In this document: in pieces, positions 8,597 to 16,885 of the stretch
Position numbering within the stretch: position 1 is the first letter of the stretch
Layout: the number at the start of each line of letters is the position of its first letter
From: JBCBST01 sp039819115
GTDB lineage: Bacteria; Bacteroidota; Rhodothermia; Balneolales; Balneolaceae
Assembly (NCBI GenBank): GCA_039819115.1
Contig: JBCBST010000029.1
Location: forward strand, 1-30,762
Reading direction: 5' to 3'
DNA: 30,762 nt
Notes under the pieces: model-generated
Database searches by the model: none
The model's input: only the letters and a program-made list of their open reading frames with translations
What the model was told of the DNA's origin: nothing
Translations under genes and position numbers: made by a program

Positions 8597-10009
8597 ATGA
8601 TAGTAGTTCCCTTAGGAATAGCTTCAGCAACACCCACCGCAGTTCGACACCTACCCTCGGTAGCATTATGGAGAGAAGGAAGTGTTTTCCTCTTCGATTG
8701 TGGCGAAAATACCCAAATGCGTATGCTTCAGGCCGGTATTAAACGCTCAAAAGTAGAGTATATATTCATCTCTCACTTTGATGTGGATCACTTTTCAGGT
8801 CTGATCGGGCTGTTATCCACTCTTCAGCTTCAGCGCAGAGAAAAAGAACTCACACTGGTTGGTCCGAAAGGTATAAAGGAATACATCGACTGGAACGTCA
8901 ACTTCATTGGGATGGAGTTAAGCTTCGAATTGATCTACGTTGAGATAGAGGACGGCACAGACGAAATGGTTGTGGTAGATAACGAAGACTATTTTGTAGA
9001 AGCACGGGCTCTTAAACACCGACGATATTGCCTGGGATACCGATTCCAGGAAAAAGATAAACCAGGAAAGGTAGATGCAGATAAAGCCGCCAATCTGGGC
9101 ATAACCAACGACGAACAATTTAAATCATTAAAGGCCGGAGAAGACGTCACCCTTGAGGATGGTACCGTAATTAAGTCCTATGAAGTAGTAGGTCACCCTC
9201 GTCCGGGCGACAGCTTTGCCTACATCACCGACACGGAGTACTGCCCCAATGCGGTTAAACTGGCCATGAATACCAATATCCTCTATCACGAGGCCACATT
9301 TGGAAACAACTTAGCGGACAAGGCAAAAGAAACCGGACATTCCACTGCGGCTGATGCAGCCCGCGTGGCAACCGAAGCCCAGGCCAAATTGTTGGTCATT
9401 GGCCACTTCTCAGCCCGATACACGAATCCGCATGTATTGCTTAAAGAAGCACGTGAAGGTTTCTTCCCGGCTTGGTTGGCGAACGAACTTCGACCCATCT
9501 TTACCGATCCGGTACATGAACGAGGCATTATTACTCCGAAAGTGGAGCTCAGAGAGCTTTCTGAACGGGCTCCTTCCCCACGTGGAGGCGACCGCGGAGG
9601 AGGAAGAGGAGACTTCAAACCGAGAGGTGGCGGTGGAGATCGCAACTTCAGGAAACGTAAATCGTTCGGCGACCGTGGCGATCGTGGAGACCGCGGTGGT
9701 TCACGCTCCGGTGGAGGCGGATATGGTAACTCCAGATACGATCGTTCTTCACGTCCGGGAGGAGGAGGATACAACCGGGGTGGCGGATCGTACTCCAACG
9801 ATCGCAATGACCGAAACGACCGTTCCTATGGTGGAGGTAATCGCTACGGAAACGACCGCAATGACAACAGGGGCGGCGGCTACAATCGGTCACACAACGA
9901 TCGTGACCGGGACTACCGCTCCAGAGATCGTGACCGTGATCGCGATCCGGAAAAGCAACCACGTAACTACACACCACGTACCGCAAGCGACGATTACGAT
10001 CGGTTCTAA
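8597..10009 (+). CDS. RNase Z-like metallo-beta-lactamase with RG-rich tail
   Basis: Residues 1 to about 318 match ribonuclease Z (ElaC type), which cuts the 3' trailer from pre-tRNA. Visible family marks are FLFDCGENTQMRML (31-44), His141 in ALKHRRYCLGYRF, Asp212 in ITDTEY, the HEAT motif at 231-234, His248 and His270 in VIGHFSARYTN. The metal motif normally HxHxDH reads HFDVDH (60-65): the second His is Asp62. The last ~145 residues (about 325-470) form a disordered tail of RGG, GGGGY, NDRND and DRDRD repeats, as seen on RNA helicases and RNA-binding proteins but unusual for RNase Z. The gene sits between two halves of one ABC exporter, 67 bases after the first and 12 before the second. It may still process tRNA, or may have a different RNA substrate. 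Confidence 0.87.
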   Translation: MIVVPLGIASATPTAVRHLPSVALWREGSVFLFDCGENTQMRMLQAGIKRSKVEYIFISHFDVDHFSGLIGLLSTLQLQRREKELTLVGPKGIKEYIDWNVNFIGMELSFELIYVEIEDGTDEMVVVDNEDYFVEARALKHRRYCLGYRFQEKDKPGKVDADKAANLGITNDEQFKSLKAGEDVTLEDGTVIKSYEVVGHPRPGDSFAYITDTEYCPNAVKLAMNTNILYHEATFGNNLADKAKETGHSTAADAARVATEAQAKLLVIGHFSARYTNPHVLLKEAREGFFPAWLANELRPIFTDPVHERGIITPKVELRELSERAPSPRGGDRGGGRGDFKPRGGGGDRNFRKRKSFGDRGDRGDRGGSRSGGGGYGNSRYDRSSRPGGGGYNRGGGSYSNDRNDRNDRSYGGGNRYGNDRNDNRGGGYNRSHNDRDRDYRSRDRDRDRDPEKQPRNYTPRTASDDYDRF

Positions 10010-10021
10010 CACCTATTCTAA

Positions 10022-11794
10022 GTGAGTAACACCAAGAAAGAGAAAGCCGTCGACAGAACTCTGGTCCGACGGCTTTACTTTTTTATCCAACCCTATCGCT
10101 TCTACGTTTTACTGGCCGTGACGCTCACGCTCAGTGCTTCGTTTTTTGGAACCATACGCCCCAAATTATCCCAGATCGCTGTTGACGAGCACATAGCGAA
10201 TGGAGACTACGGCGGGCTGTGGAATATCATTATGCTGTTGGGTTTGGCGCTTATCGGAGAATTTGTACTCCTGGTGGTTAACACTTACCTGACCCGTTGG
10301 TTTGGACAAGGCGCCTTGTACGCGCTGAGAAATGCGGTGTTCAAAAAGATTCAGACGCTAAATGTACAGTTCTTTGATAAAAACCCTATTGGTAAGCTCA
10401 TAACCCGTACGACTAGCGATATTGAGGCCCTGAGCGAATTACTTTCCGATGGGGTCGTGAACATCATTGGAGACCTGTTCCGGATTGTATTCATTCTCTA
10501 TTTCATGTTCAGCATGAACTGGGAGCTGACGCTGGTTACCATAGCAGTACTTCCAATGCTGTTTTATGCCACTTTTTGGTTCAAGGCAAAAGTCCGGGTG
10601 GCCTTTCTTGAAGTAAGAGATCAAATTGCAAAGCTGAATTCCTTTGTGCAGGAACACATCAGCGGGATGGATGTGGTGCAGTTGTTTAACGGCGAAAAGA
10701 AGCAGTTTGACAAATTTGAGAAGATTAATGCCGGGCACCGGGAAGCCCACGTTGAGACCATCTTTTACTTTGCCATTTTCTGGCCCTTCGTTGAGATTAT
10801 ATCCAGCCTTGCTATGGCGTTGGTGGTCTGGTATGGTGGAGGAAGGGCATTAATGGGAGGGGTAACCTTTGGGGTGCTCCTGGCCTTTATTCAGTACGCC
10901 CGCCAGTTCTTTATGCCCATTCGCGGTTTATCAGAAAAGTTCAACACCCTCCAGTCTGCACTGGCTTCTTCTGAGCGAATTTTTGCCGTTATGGATACCG
11001 AAACCCAGGTGGTGGAAATAGAAAACCCGGAGCGTATCGTCAAACCGGAAGGAAGCATCCAGTTCGACAAAGTATGGTTCAGGTATGCCGAAGGGGAAGA
11101 CTACGTACTCCGTAATGTTTCTTTTGAAGCGGAACCTGGCCAGACGATCGCCATTGTTGGCGCAACGGGAGCCGGAAAAACAACTATCATTAACACCTTG
11201 CTCCGGTTCTACGATATTGAGAAAGGAAGTATCCGACTGGATGGTACCGATATCACCCGGCTGAGTTTGTCTGATCTGAGGTCCAACTTCGGGTTGGTAT
11301 TGCAGGATAATGCCCTGTTTTCCGGAAGTATCCTGGAAAATATAACCCTTGGAAACACCGATATTACGAGGGAACAAGTCATAGAGGCTGCGCACCAGGT
11401 TGAGGCCCATCGGTTTATTGAAAAACTGCCCGAAACGTACGACTATGTGCTGAGGGAGCGCGGAGCTTCCCTCTCTATGGGACAACGACAGCTGATCTGT
11501 TTTGTACGGGCCCTGGTCTATAATCCGAATATTCTTATCCTGGATGAAGCCACATCCAGTGTGGATTCCGAAACCGAGACGCTGGTAACCCAGGCCAGTA
11601 CGTTGATGATGAAGGGGCGTACTTCAATCGTAGTGGCGCACCGATTGTCTACCATTCAAGGTGCTGATAAAATCATGGTGATGCATAAAGGCGAAATCAG
11701 GGAGTTTGGAAGCCACCAGGAATTGATTTTGAAAAAAGAGGGGCTGTACAAAAAATTATACGAGTTGCAATACAAGGAACAACTCGTGGGTTAA
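10022..11794 (+). CDS. ABC exporter half-transporter with catalytic site, partner subunit
   Basis: A 590-residue exporter half with an N-terminal six-helix membrane domain (about 25-310) and a C-terminal ATPase. Walker A is GATGAGKT (380-387), Walker B LILDE with Asp508 and the catalytic Glu509, and the switch His is 540. The signature is LSMGQ (484-488) rather than LSGGQ. A normal Walker B with a non-canonical signature is the mirror image of the subunit at 6736, so the two should form one asymmetric heterodimer with a single hydrolysing site. This matches TM288/LmrD-like subunits. The start is GTG at 10022, 12 bases after the RNase Z-like gene, and the next gene begins 13 bases after the stop. 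Confidence 0.93.
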   Translation: MSNTKKEKAVDRTLVRRLYFFIQPYRFYVLLAVTLTLSASFFGTIRPKLSQIAVDEHIANGDYGGLWNIIMLLGLALIGEFVLLVVNTYLTRWFGQGALYALRNAVFKKIQTLNVQFFDKNPIGKLITRTTSDIEALSELLSDGVVNIIGDLFRIVFILYFMFSMNWELTLVTIAVLPMLFYATFWFKAKVRVAFLEVRDQIAKLNSFVQEHISGMDVVQLFNGEKKQFDKFEKINAGHREAHVETIFYFAIFWPFVEIISSLAMALVVWYGGGRALMGGVTFGVLLAFIQYARQFFMPIRGLSEKFNTLQSALASSERIFAVMDTETQVVEIENPERIVKPEGSIQFDKVWFRYAEGEDYVLRNVSFEAEPGQTIAIVGATGAGKTTIINTLLRFYDIEKGSIRLDGTDITRLSLSDLRSNFGLVLQDNALFSGSILENITLGNTDITREQVIEAAHQVEAHRFIEKLPETYDYVLRERGASLSMGQRQLICFVRALVYNPNILILDEATSSVDSETETLVTQASTLMMKGRTSIVVAHRLSTIQGADKIMVMHKGEIREFGSHQELILKKEGLYKKLYELQYKEQLVG

Positions 11795-11807
11795 TCCTGC
11801 CACTGCA

Positions 11808-12632
11808 ATGGAACACCTGTACATTTATCCACACTGGGGAAGCGCGCATTTGGAATGGGGCACGTTCCTCACCAGGGTAAAAGAGGCAGGATATGACGGA
11901 GTTGAGCTTGGGATTCCATCCGAAGAAGCAGAACGAAGGGACGTACTGGACATCATGGCCGACCTGGATCTTAAGGTGATCGCACAACACTATCATACCG
12001 GCGAATCGGACTTTAGGAAGCATAAGCACAGCCTGGAACGACACCTGTACCAGTTTTCAGCATCCGAACCGTTATTGATCAATTCCCATACGGGTAAAGA
12101 CTATTTCTCTTTCCGCGAAAATGCAGAGTTATTGACCCTTGCCCATCGGATTGAGGAAGAAACGGGTGTTCCTGTAGCTCATGAAACCCATCGCTCCCGG
12201 TTTGCATTTGCTGCTCATGTATGTTATCCGTTTTTGAAGGAATTCCCATTCCTTAAGCTGACCGCCGATTTTTCACATTGGTGCTCTGTTGCTGAATCTA
12301 TGCTTGAGGATCAGAAAGAGGCGGTTCAGCTAGCCATGGAACATACCATTCATGTTCATGCCCGGGTTGGATCGGCTCAAAGTGCGCAGGTGATTAATCC
12401 TGAAACCCCGCTTTTCTCATCCGAAAAAAACCAATTCTTATCCTGGTGGAAGGAGATAGCCGAACGGGCATCAAAGAAGGGGCTGAATCAACTGGGCTTT
12501 GTTCCTGAGTATGGACCGGCACCCTACCAACAGGTTCATCCCCAAACGGGAGAAGTTCTGGCCAATCAGTGGGAAGTGAATCAGTTTGTAAAGCGGGAAT
12601 TAGAACACGTGCTCAACTCAATCTCATCCTGA
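11808..12632 (+). CDS. TIM-barrel sugar isomerase/epimerase-like protein (AP endonuclease 2 fold)
   Basis: A 274-residue member of the xylose-isomerase-like TIM-barrel superfamily. The metal-binding set is visible in the usual order: Glu126 in AHETHRSR, Asp154 in LTADFSHW, His184 in HVHARVG and Glu234 in FVPEYGPAPY. No signal peptide, so cytoplasmic. Relatives include sugar-phosphate isomerases/epimerases and inosose dehydratases; the substrate is not predictable. It is the last gene of the plus-strand run, and its final 20 bases overlap the convergent formyltransferase-fold gene. The ATG at 11808 lies 13 bases after the ABC stop, consistent with co-transcription. Confidence 0.85.
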   Translation: MEHLYIYPHWGSAHLEWGTFLTRVKEAGYDGVELGIPSEEAERRDVLDIMADLDLKVIAQHYHTGESDFRKHKHSLERHLYQFSASEPLLINSHTGKDYFSFRENAELLTLAHRIEEETGVPVAHETHRSRFAFAAHVCYPFLKEFPFLKLTADFSHWCSVAESMLEDQKEAVQLAMEHTIHVHARVGSAQSAQVINPETPLFSSEKNQFLSWWKEIAERASKKGLNQLGFVPEYGPAPYQQVHPQTGEVLANQWEVNQFVKRELEHVLNSISS

Positions 12633-13500
12633 ACGAGGTAAAAGGTAGTGCTGATTCTTTGGTTCTGTCTGTAACGGCCTCGGTAAGTTTCAGTAAACCC
12701 GTTCCGCATACCACAACCGGAAATCCATCTTCTACAAAAATGACTTTTCCCGGCGTTCTGTTTTCAATAAGCACATCGGGCACTGGAACGGCATCCAACA
12801 CGCGGATTTTCTCACCGGAGCTTAGCTGAGTGTATGCCCCTTTATATGGAGAAGAAACCGCATAAACCATGCGTTGTATCCGCTCTGCATCCTGATTCCA
12901 GTCGATGCGGTAGTCCTCTTCATCTCGCCAGAGGCTGTATGTTGCATCCTGTTCGTTTTGTGGAGTACCCTTAAGCACATCACCGGAAGAAATGCGCCCG
13001 GCTAACTCAGCACAAAGCGTACCATATAGGTCAGAAATCATTCGTATCGCATCCGATATGCGTAGTGGGTGATTCACGGGAATGGACTTCTGCGCGATGA
13101 TATCTCCACGGTCATATTCCTTGGCAGCGAATAGCGCGGTTACGCCAATTTCCGGTTCCTTATTGATGAGCATGTTCACGAGGGGGGCAAAACCACGGTA
13201 CCTGGGTAGCAGGGAATCGTGCAAAACAATGAGTTTGGTGCTGCTTTCCGGGATCATCCAGCGCCAGGAAATAGCAAGGGCGTATTCCGCCTGGGGTATC
13301 TGTGGATCATTCCGTTCAAACACCGGCAGTTGATGCCGTGATGCCAATTCCGTAAGTGCGCCTGAAAAGTCATCATCCAGGTGTGCATCCTGTCCAATCA
13401 CCACACCGCATACCAAAGAGGCAAATCCATGATCAAGGATAGCTGATAGGGATGTGAACCCTTTTTCTGTCATGGCATAGATTAATAGCTTCATATCCAT
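12613..13500 (-). CDS. Formyltransferase-family protein, not the housekeeping Fmt
   Basis: A 295-residue protein with the formyltransferase fold. The folate/formyl-transfer core is recognisable: His94, SLLPRYRG (96-103), and YDRGD with Asp130. The normal catalytic triad is Asn-x-His plus Asp; here the Asn position is Val92 (VLHDSLLP). The C-terminal half (TYSLWRDEEDYRIDW, then VYAVSSPYKGAYT and a beta domain) resembles the OB-fold region of Fmt/ArnA relatives. Sugar and amino-sugar formyltransferases share this layout, so a small-molecule substrate is plausible. The missing Asn makes it uncertain whether N10-formyl-THF chemistry is kept. It is convergent with the TIM-barrel gene (20-bp overlap), and a strong terminator separates it from the TPR gene upstream. 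Confidence 0.75.
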   Translation of the reverse strand: MDMKLLIYAMTEKGFTSLSAILDHGFASLVCGVVIGQDAHLDDDFSGALTELASRHQLPVFERNDPQIPQAEYALAISWRWMIPESSTKLIVLHDSLLPRYRGFAPLVNMLINKEPEIGVTALFAAKEYDRGDIIAQKSIPVNHPLRISDAIRMISDLYGTLCAELAGRISSGDVLKGTPQNEQDATYSLWRDEEDYRIDWNQDAERIQRMVYAVSSPYKGAYTQLSSGEKIRVLDAVPVPDVLIENRTPGKVIFVEDGFPVVVCGTGLLKLTEAVTDRTKESALPFTSFRMRLS

Positions 13501-13507
13501 TACTTCA

Positions 13508-13543
13508 TAAAAAGACAGCCAGGCGATTGTTCCGGCCTGGCTG
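13508..13543 (-). terminator. Intrinsic terminator after the TPR gene
   Basis: A perfect 9-bp stem, CAGCCAGGC (13516-13524) with GCCTGGCTG (13535-13543) and a 10-base loop, is followed on the minus strand by a T-rich run (TCTTTTT). It lies between the TPR gene (ending at 13572) and the start of the formyltransferase-fold gene (13500), so the latter likely has its own promoter or relies on read-through. Confidence 0.85.
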
Positions 13544-13571
13544 CGTGTTCATTTCTTTGACTGTGTAGATG

Positions 13572-14321
13572 TCAGAGGCTGTTCAATAATTCAAGTGCCT
13601 CGTTCTTACGCAATTTATCGCCCGGTTCCACCTCATCTAAAGAAGAAATGTTTTTCAGGATCACCCTGGCTTTATCATCCTGCTTGTCTTCAATCAAAGC
13701 CCGTGCAAAATCAAGGTTATACATAATAAACCCAGGACGCATCTCAACGGCCTTTTCCAGGTGTTCGAGTCCTTCTTCAAAATCTCCCCACTCCAAATCG
13801 AGGGGCATTCGGAGCACAGCCGGTGTTTCAGAGAGCTTGACATGCGTTCTTCCCAGGATGTAATGTGCAGTGGCCATCTGGTAAGGGGATTCCGAGTTCA
13901 GCTTTAGTGCTTTTTCGGCATCATCCCGAACGGCATTCACATACTCATTAGCGGTAAGCACCCCTTCAAACAACGCCAGTTTGCCATTTGCAGCGGCCCG
14001 GCGCATGTATCCGTGACTTCCTTTTTTATTCGCTTTAACGGCGCGATCGGCAAGATTGAGGGCTTCCCGGTAATGCTTCTTCTCCAATTTTTTACCCTCG
14101 CTTTGTTCCCCGGTCAGTAGTTCCACCCGGGAAGCTCTCCAAAGCACGTCATAGCTTTTGGGGTACGTATTCAGAAGTTCCTGTACAGCAGCACGGGCTT
14201 CGGGAACCTGGTCTTGCATAATCCATTCATCAATCGCTTCCAGCTGAGCCAGCTCCTGGGCTGTTGCCAGGCAGTTGGTTACTAGCATAAAAAGGAAAAC
14301 AAACGATAGGTGCTTTTTCAT
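13572..14321 (-). CDS. Exported TPR-repeat protein
   Basis: A 249-residue secreted helical-repeat protein. Residues 1-22 form a signal peptide ending near ATA-QE. The rest is TPR-like helix pairs: HYREALNLADRAVKANKKGSHGY, DAEKALKLNSESPYQMATAHYILGR and EGLEHLEKAVEMRPGFIMYNLDFARAL. The pattern with AGRTHVKL-like and DLEWGDFEEGLEHLEKAV segments recalls the RMDN/regulator-of-microtubule-dynamics-type TPR family, which has bacterial members of unknown function. Periplasmic by inference. It is divergent from the barrel gene at 14362 with only 40 bases between the two ATGs, so they share a small promoter region. Confidence 0.75.
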   Translation of the reverse strand: MKKHLSFVFLFMLVTNCLATAQELAQLEAIDEWIMQDQVPEARAAVQELLNTYPKSYDVLWRASRVELLTGEQSEGKKLEKKHYREALNLADRAVKANKKGSHGYMRRAAANGKLALFEGVLTANEYVNAVRDDAEKALKLNSESPYQMATAHYILGRTHVKLSETPAVLRMPLDLEWGDFEEGLEHLEKAVEMRPGFIMYNLDFARALIEDKQDDKARVILKNISSLDEVEPGDKLRKNEALELLNSL

Positions 14322-14361
14322 ACTTTCGTGTTGTTATACAGTTAAAGGTAAAAGTAACGTA

Positions 14362-15345
14362 ATGAAACCATTTGTCAAGATTTGTTTAGGCTGCTTTTTG
14401 GTCATCGGACTCGTGGATACGATTCAGGCTCAACGGGAAGAATTTGTGTTCCGTACGGAATTCTTTCCAGCCACCGGATTGGCTCAACAGAGTGCCGATG
14501 CTTCTACAAGGTATGAGGGTGAAGTAACCGGTTATTCTCAATACCTCTCGATCGCCGACCGATCGGTACTCAATAAAAAAGGAACATCGTTACTCACTTC
14601 GAAATTCTCTTATCGGTACACCAGTCTCAGTTATTCGTTTGAAGAGCAACAGCTTACGACGATACCCGTTCAACCTGTGATTCCCGTTCCGAATGAAACG
14701 ATGGCTTATGTTACTGAGCTTGATGAAAACGGCATGCAGTTGCATCTGATTCAGGCCGACTTTTTGCTGATGCGTAGCCTGAACAAAAAGTGGTTGCTAT
14801 ACACTTTGGCCCGCCCCATGCTGGCAACCGATTTTGATGGGATCACCCTGGATGCAGCCCGCGTTGAGGCTGCTATCTTTACGGAGTACCGGTTTAGCCG
14901 GAAATTTCGCGGGGGATTGGGACTATCGCGGAGTTCGGGCTTTGGTCGTGTGCTGTGGATACCGCTGGCCCGTGTCTTTTACCGGCCAACGAAGCGAATT
15001 CTGGTTGATGGCATTCTTCCATCGCGGGTAGACGCCTGGTATCTGCCCAACAAGCAGTGGGAGGTAGGTCTTGGGGTTTCCCTCATTGGTGCTCAGTTCA
15101 GCGTGAATGAAGATACCTATGGCAGCGCAGATCAATTAGGTTGGGCAAATGGTATAACTTCGCTGCAGGTGAAGCGTCTGCTGAAGGGTAAATGGTATGC
15201 CCAGTTTGATGCAGGTATTTCTGTGGTGCCGCGGCAGGAGTTTACCCGGTACGATTATAACTTGTTTCCCACACGTGATGTCATCTTCGACCTGGACCCG
15301 GATTTAACTCCCGTATTGCGGTTTGGGGTGTTCAAGACGTTTTAA
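14362..15345 (+). CDS. Outer-membrane beta-barrel protein, function unknown
   Basis: Starting at the ATG at 14362 gives 327 residues with a clean signal peptide (residues 1-23, ending IQAQ-RE). The frame extends upstream to 14275, but that would overlap the divergent gene and hide the signal peptide, so I reject it. The mature part alternates polar and aromatic residues in strand-length blocks, with Arg/Tyr/Gly-rich turns, and ends in FGVFKTF, the terminal-Phe signal of outer-membrane barrels. It resembles the DUF6268 group of Bacteroidetes barrel proteins, but I could not confirm this. It is followed by a REP-like inverted repeat pair. Confidence 0.7.
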   Translation: MKPFVKICLGCFLVIGLVDTIQAQREEFVFRTEFFPATGLAQQSADASTRYEGEVTGYSQYLSIADRSVLNKKGTSLLTSKFSYRYTSLSYSFEEQQLTTIPVQPVIPVPNETMAYVTELDENGMQLHLIQADFLLMRSLNKKWLLYTLARPMLATDFDGITLDAARVEAAIFTEYRFSRKFRGGLGLSRSSGFGRVLWIPLARVFYRPTKRILVDGILPSRVDAWYLPNKQWEVGLGVSLIGAQFSVNEDTYGSADQLGWANGITSLQVKRLLKGKWYAQFDAGISVVPRQEFTRYDYNLFPTRDVIFDLDPDLTPVLRFGVFKTF

Positions 15346-15360
15346 GGCACTCCATCCTTA

Positions 15361-15444
15361 ACTGGCGCAAGCGTCCGCTTGTGCCAGTTGTATTATCAAG
15401 TATTCATGATTAAAAAAGCACAAGTGGACGCTTGCGCTAGTTTT
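15361..15444. repeat. REP/BIME-like pair of inverted GC-rich hairpins
   Basis: The first hairpin (15361-15388) has arms ACTGGCGCAAGCG and CGCTTGTGCCAGT, one mismatch over 13 pairs. The second (about 15413-15444) carries the same core in opposite orientation (GCACAAGTGGACGCTTGCGC), with A-rich and T-rich flanks. Two inverted copies of one short palindromic unit between convergent genes is the layout of bacterial interspersed mosaic elements. Here it can also serve as a bidirectional terminator for the barrel gene and the hydrolase gene. Confidence 0.75.
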
Positions 15445-15490
15445 AGAACATCGGGGCAGGTTCCAGAACCATCCTGTTTATCTGATCCGA

Positions 15491-16885
15491 TCACGAATCC
15501 GAGGGTGTGCCTGTAATCAGGTATTGCTGCAACAGGGTGTTGGCCAGCCAAAAACCGGTGGTACCATTCGTGAATATGATATATCCCATATCCAGATCAG
15601 GCCAGTACATGTAATTGCAGATAAAACCACTGGTGGGCATATATCCACTGTGCCCGTAAGCGGTGCCCACATCGGTGTGCTCCAGGGTAAAGCCCAGGCT
15701 TTTTTCAAAACCAGGTTCTTCCGTGGAATGGGATCTCAGCATTTCCCGGTAGGTCTGTTCCGATAACCCTTCTTTATTTCTTAGTGCGAGCGCAAACCTG
15801 GAAAAACCCCGGGCTTCCACAAACATGCCAAAGGCTGCCATCGGTTTGGTGATATTAGAGTTGTTTCGGGGGTACCCATGAATATTTTGTCCGTCCGAAG
15901 CATGCTGTTGTACATAATCATCCGCCACAAAATGCACGTTCTCCCAGGCCAGGGGTTTCAGCACTTCTTCCTCCAGAATCTGCTGAAACGGTTTATTGGT
16001 AATGTGTTCAAGAACCCTTTTGAGATACTCAAACCCTTCTCCCGAGTATCCGAATTCGGTGCCCGGGGTAAACAATAAATCAAAGGTTCCGTCATCATCA
16101 CGATCGGCCCAATTCGGGAACCCTGTTTGATGACTTAGTACATATCGCGCAGTAATCAACTTGTACCGCTCGTCATGCGCCACATCCTGAAAAGGCAAAA
16201 GTGTAAATAAAGGGGTGTCCAAATCTAATACACCCCGTTCCACCAATCTCATCACAGCAAACGCTAACACGATTTTTGTTATGGATCCCGCTTCAAAGAG
16301 GGTGTTAGCATCAATGGGTTCGGCCGTAACATAGCTGGTCACCCCGTAAAACTGGTTGTACACAACCTCCCCGGTTTTTATGATGGCCAGAGAGGCACCC
16401 GGAACACTGTAATAACTCATAGCCGACTGTATAAAAGAGTCGACCTTTTGCTCCGCTTCAGCGTTAAACTCACCGTGAAGAATCCCCGTTTCATATTCAA
16501 AGGCTGGAGCAGCAAGGGTGTCCAGAACCACGGTGAAGGTGGTATTCCCCCCGTCTGCCAGGTCGATCGTGGTTCGGGATGATCCTTTATCAATGCGGAT
16601 AAAAGCATCGAAATAGTGATAGCTGAATTCAGGTTCGATCACGTATTTGCCGGGAAGCAGAGATTTCGAAAAGTGACCAAGGGTGTCTACCGTCAGGGAG
16701 TGTACCTCAAACGGGTTGTAAACCGAGGTCAGCTTTAAGGTTTTGGGAAACCCGTTAATGGTGGAATCCTCCCATTGGACTTTGCCATTAAACAGCAGGG
16801 AGTCCGTATCGTTCTGGGCGTAACTCCCCCTTGCGCACACACAAAACAGGAATGCGAATACACATACCATACATCGTTTATTCAT
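15491..16885 (-). CDS. Exported class C beta-lactamase-like serine hydrolase with N-terminal beta domain
   Basis: A 464-residue exported serine hydrolase. A signal peptide (1-23) is followed by a beta-rich domain (about 30-125) resembling a carboxypeptidase-regulatory or transthyretin-like module (TLKLTSVYNPFEVHSLTVD, then LPGKYVIEPEFSY). The beta-lactamase/DD-peptidase domain follows, with the nucleophile Ser201 in SITK (Ser-x-x-Lys), Tyr280-Ser-Gly where Tyr-x-Asn is usual, and His412-Ser-Gly near the C-terminus. This fold includes AmpC, esterases and D-aminopeptidases, so beta-lactam hydrolysis is possible but not shown. It is the last gene of the BlaI/BlaR-like operon: its ATG shares one base with the BlaR stop (TAATG), implying translational coupling. 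That context suggests it is the regulated output. Confidence 0.85.
   Translation of the reverse strand: MNKRCMVCVFAFLFCVCARGSYAQNDTDSLLFNGKVQWEDSTINGFPKTLKLTSVYNPFEVHSLTVDTLGHFSKSLLPGKYVIEPEFSYHYFDAFIRIDKGSSRTTIDLADGGNTTFTVVLDTLAAPAFEYETGILHGEFNAEAEQKVDSFIQSAMSYYSVPGASLAIIKTGEVVYNQFYGVTSYVTAEPIDANTLFEAGSITKIVLAFAVMRLVERGVLDLDTPLFTLLPFQDVAHDERYKLITARYVLSHQTGFPNWADRDDDGTFDLLFTPGTEFGYSGEGFEYLKRVLEHITNKPFQQILEEEVLKPLAWENVHFVADDYVQQHASDGQNIHGYPRNNSNITKPMAAFGMFVEARGFSRFALALRNKEGLSEQTYREMLRSHSTEEPGFEKSLGFTLEHTDVGTAYGHSGYMPTSGFICNYMYWPDLDMGYIIFTNGTTGFWLANTLLQQYLITGTPSDS

Noticed and set aside
9286..9807. 173-residue Pro-rich frame on the minus strand opposite the RG-rich tail
   Set aside because: It is the mirror of the GC-biased Gly/Arg codons of the RNase Z-like tail; the Pro/Arg/Ser composition is what that bias predicts. 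The same goes for the 9354-10025 plus-strand frame.
10931..11485. 184-residue minus-strand frame inside the second ABC gene
   Set aside because: It lies fully opposite a gene with intact ATPase motifs, and shows no motif or signal of its own.
14275..14361. Upstream extension of the outer-membrane barrel gene
   Set aside because: It would overlap the divergent TPR gene and place a non-hydrophobic leader before a perfect signal peptide; the ATG at 14362 is better.
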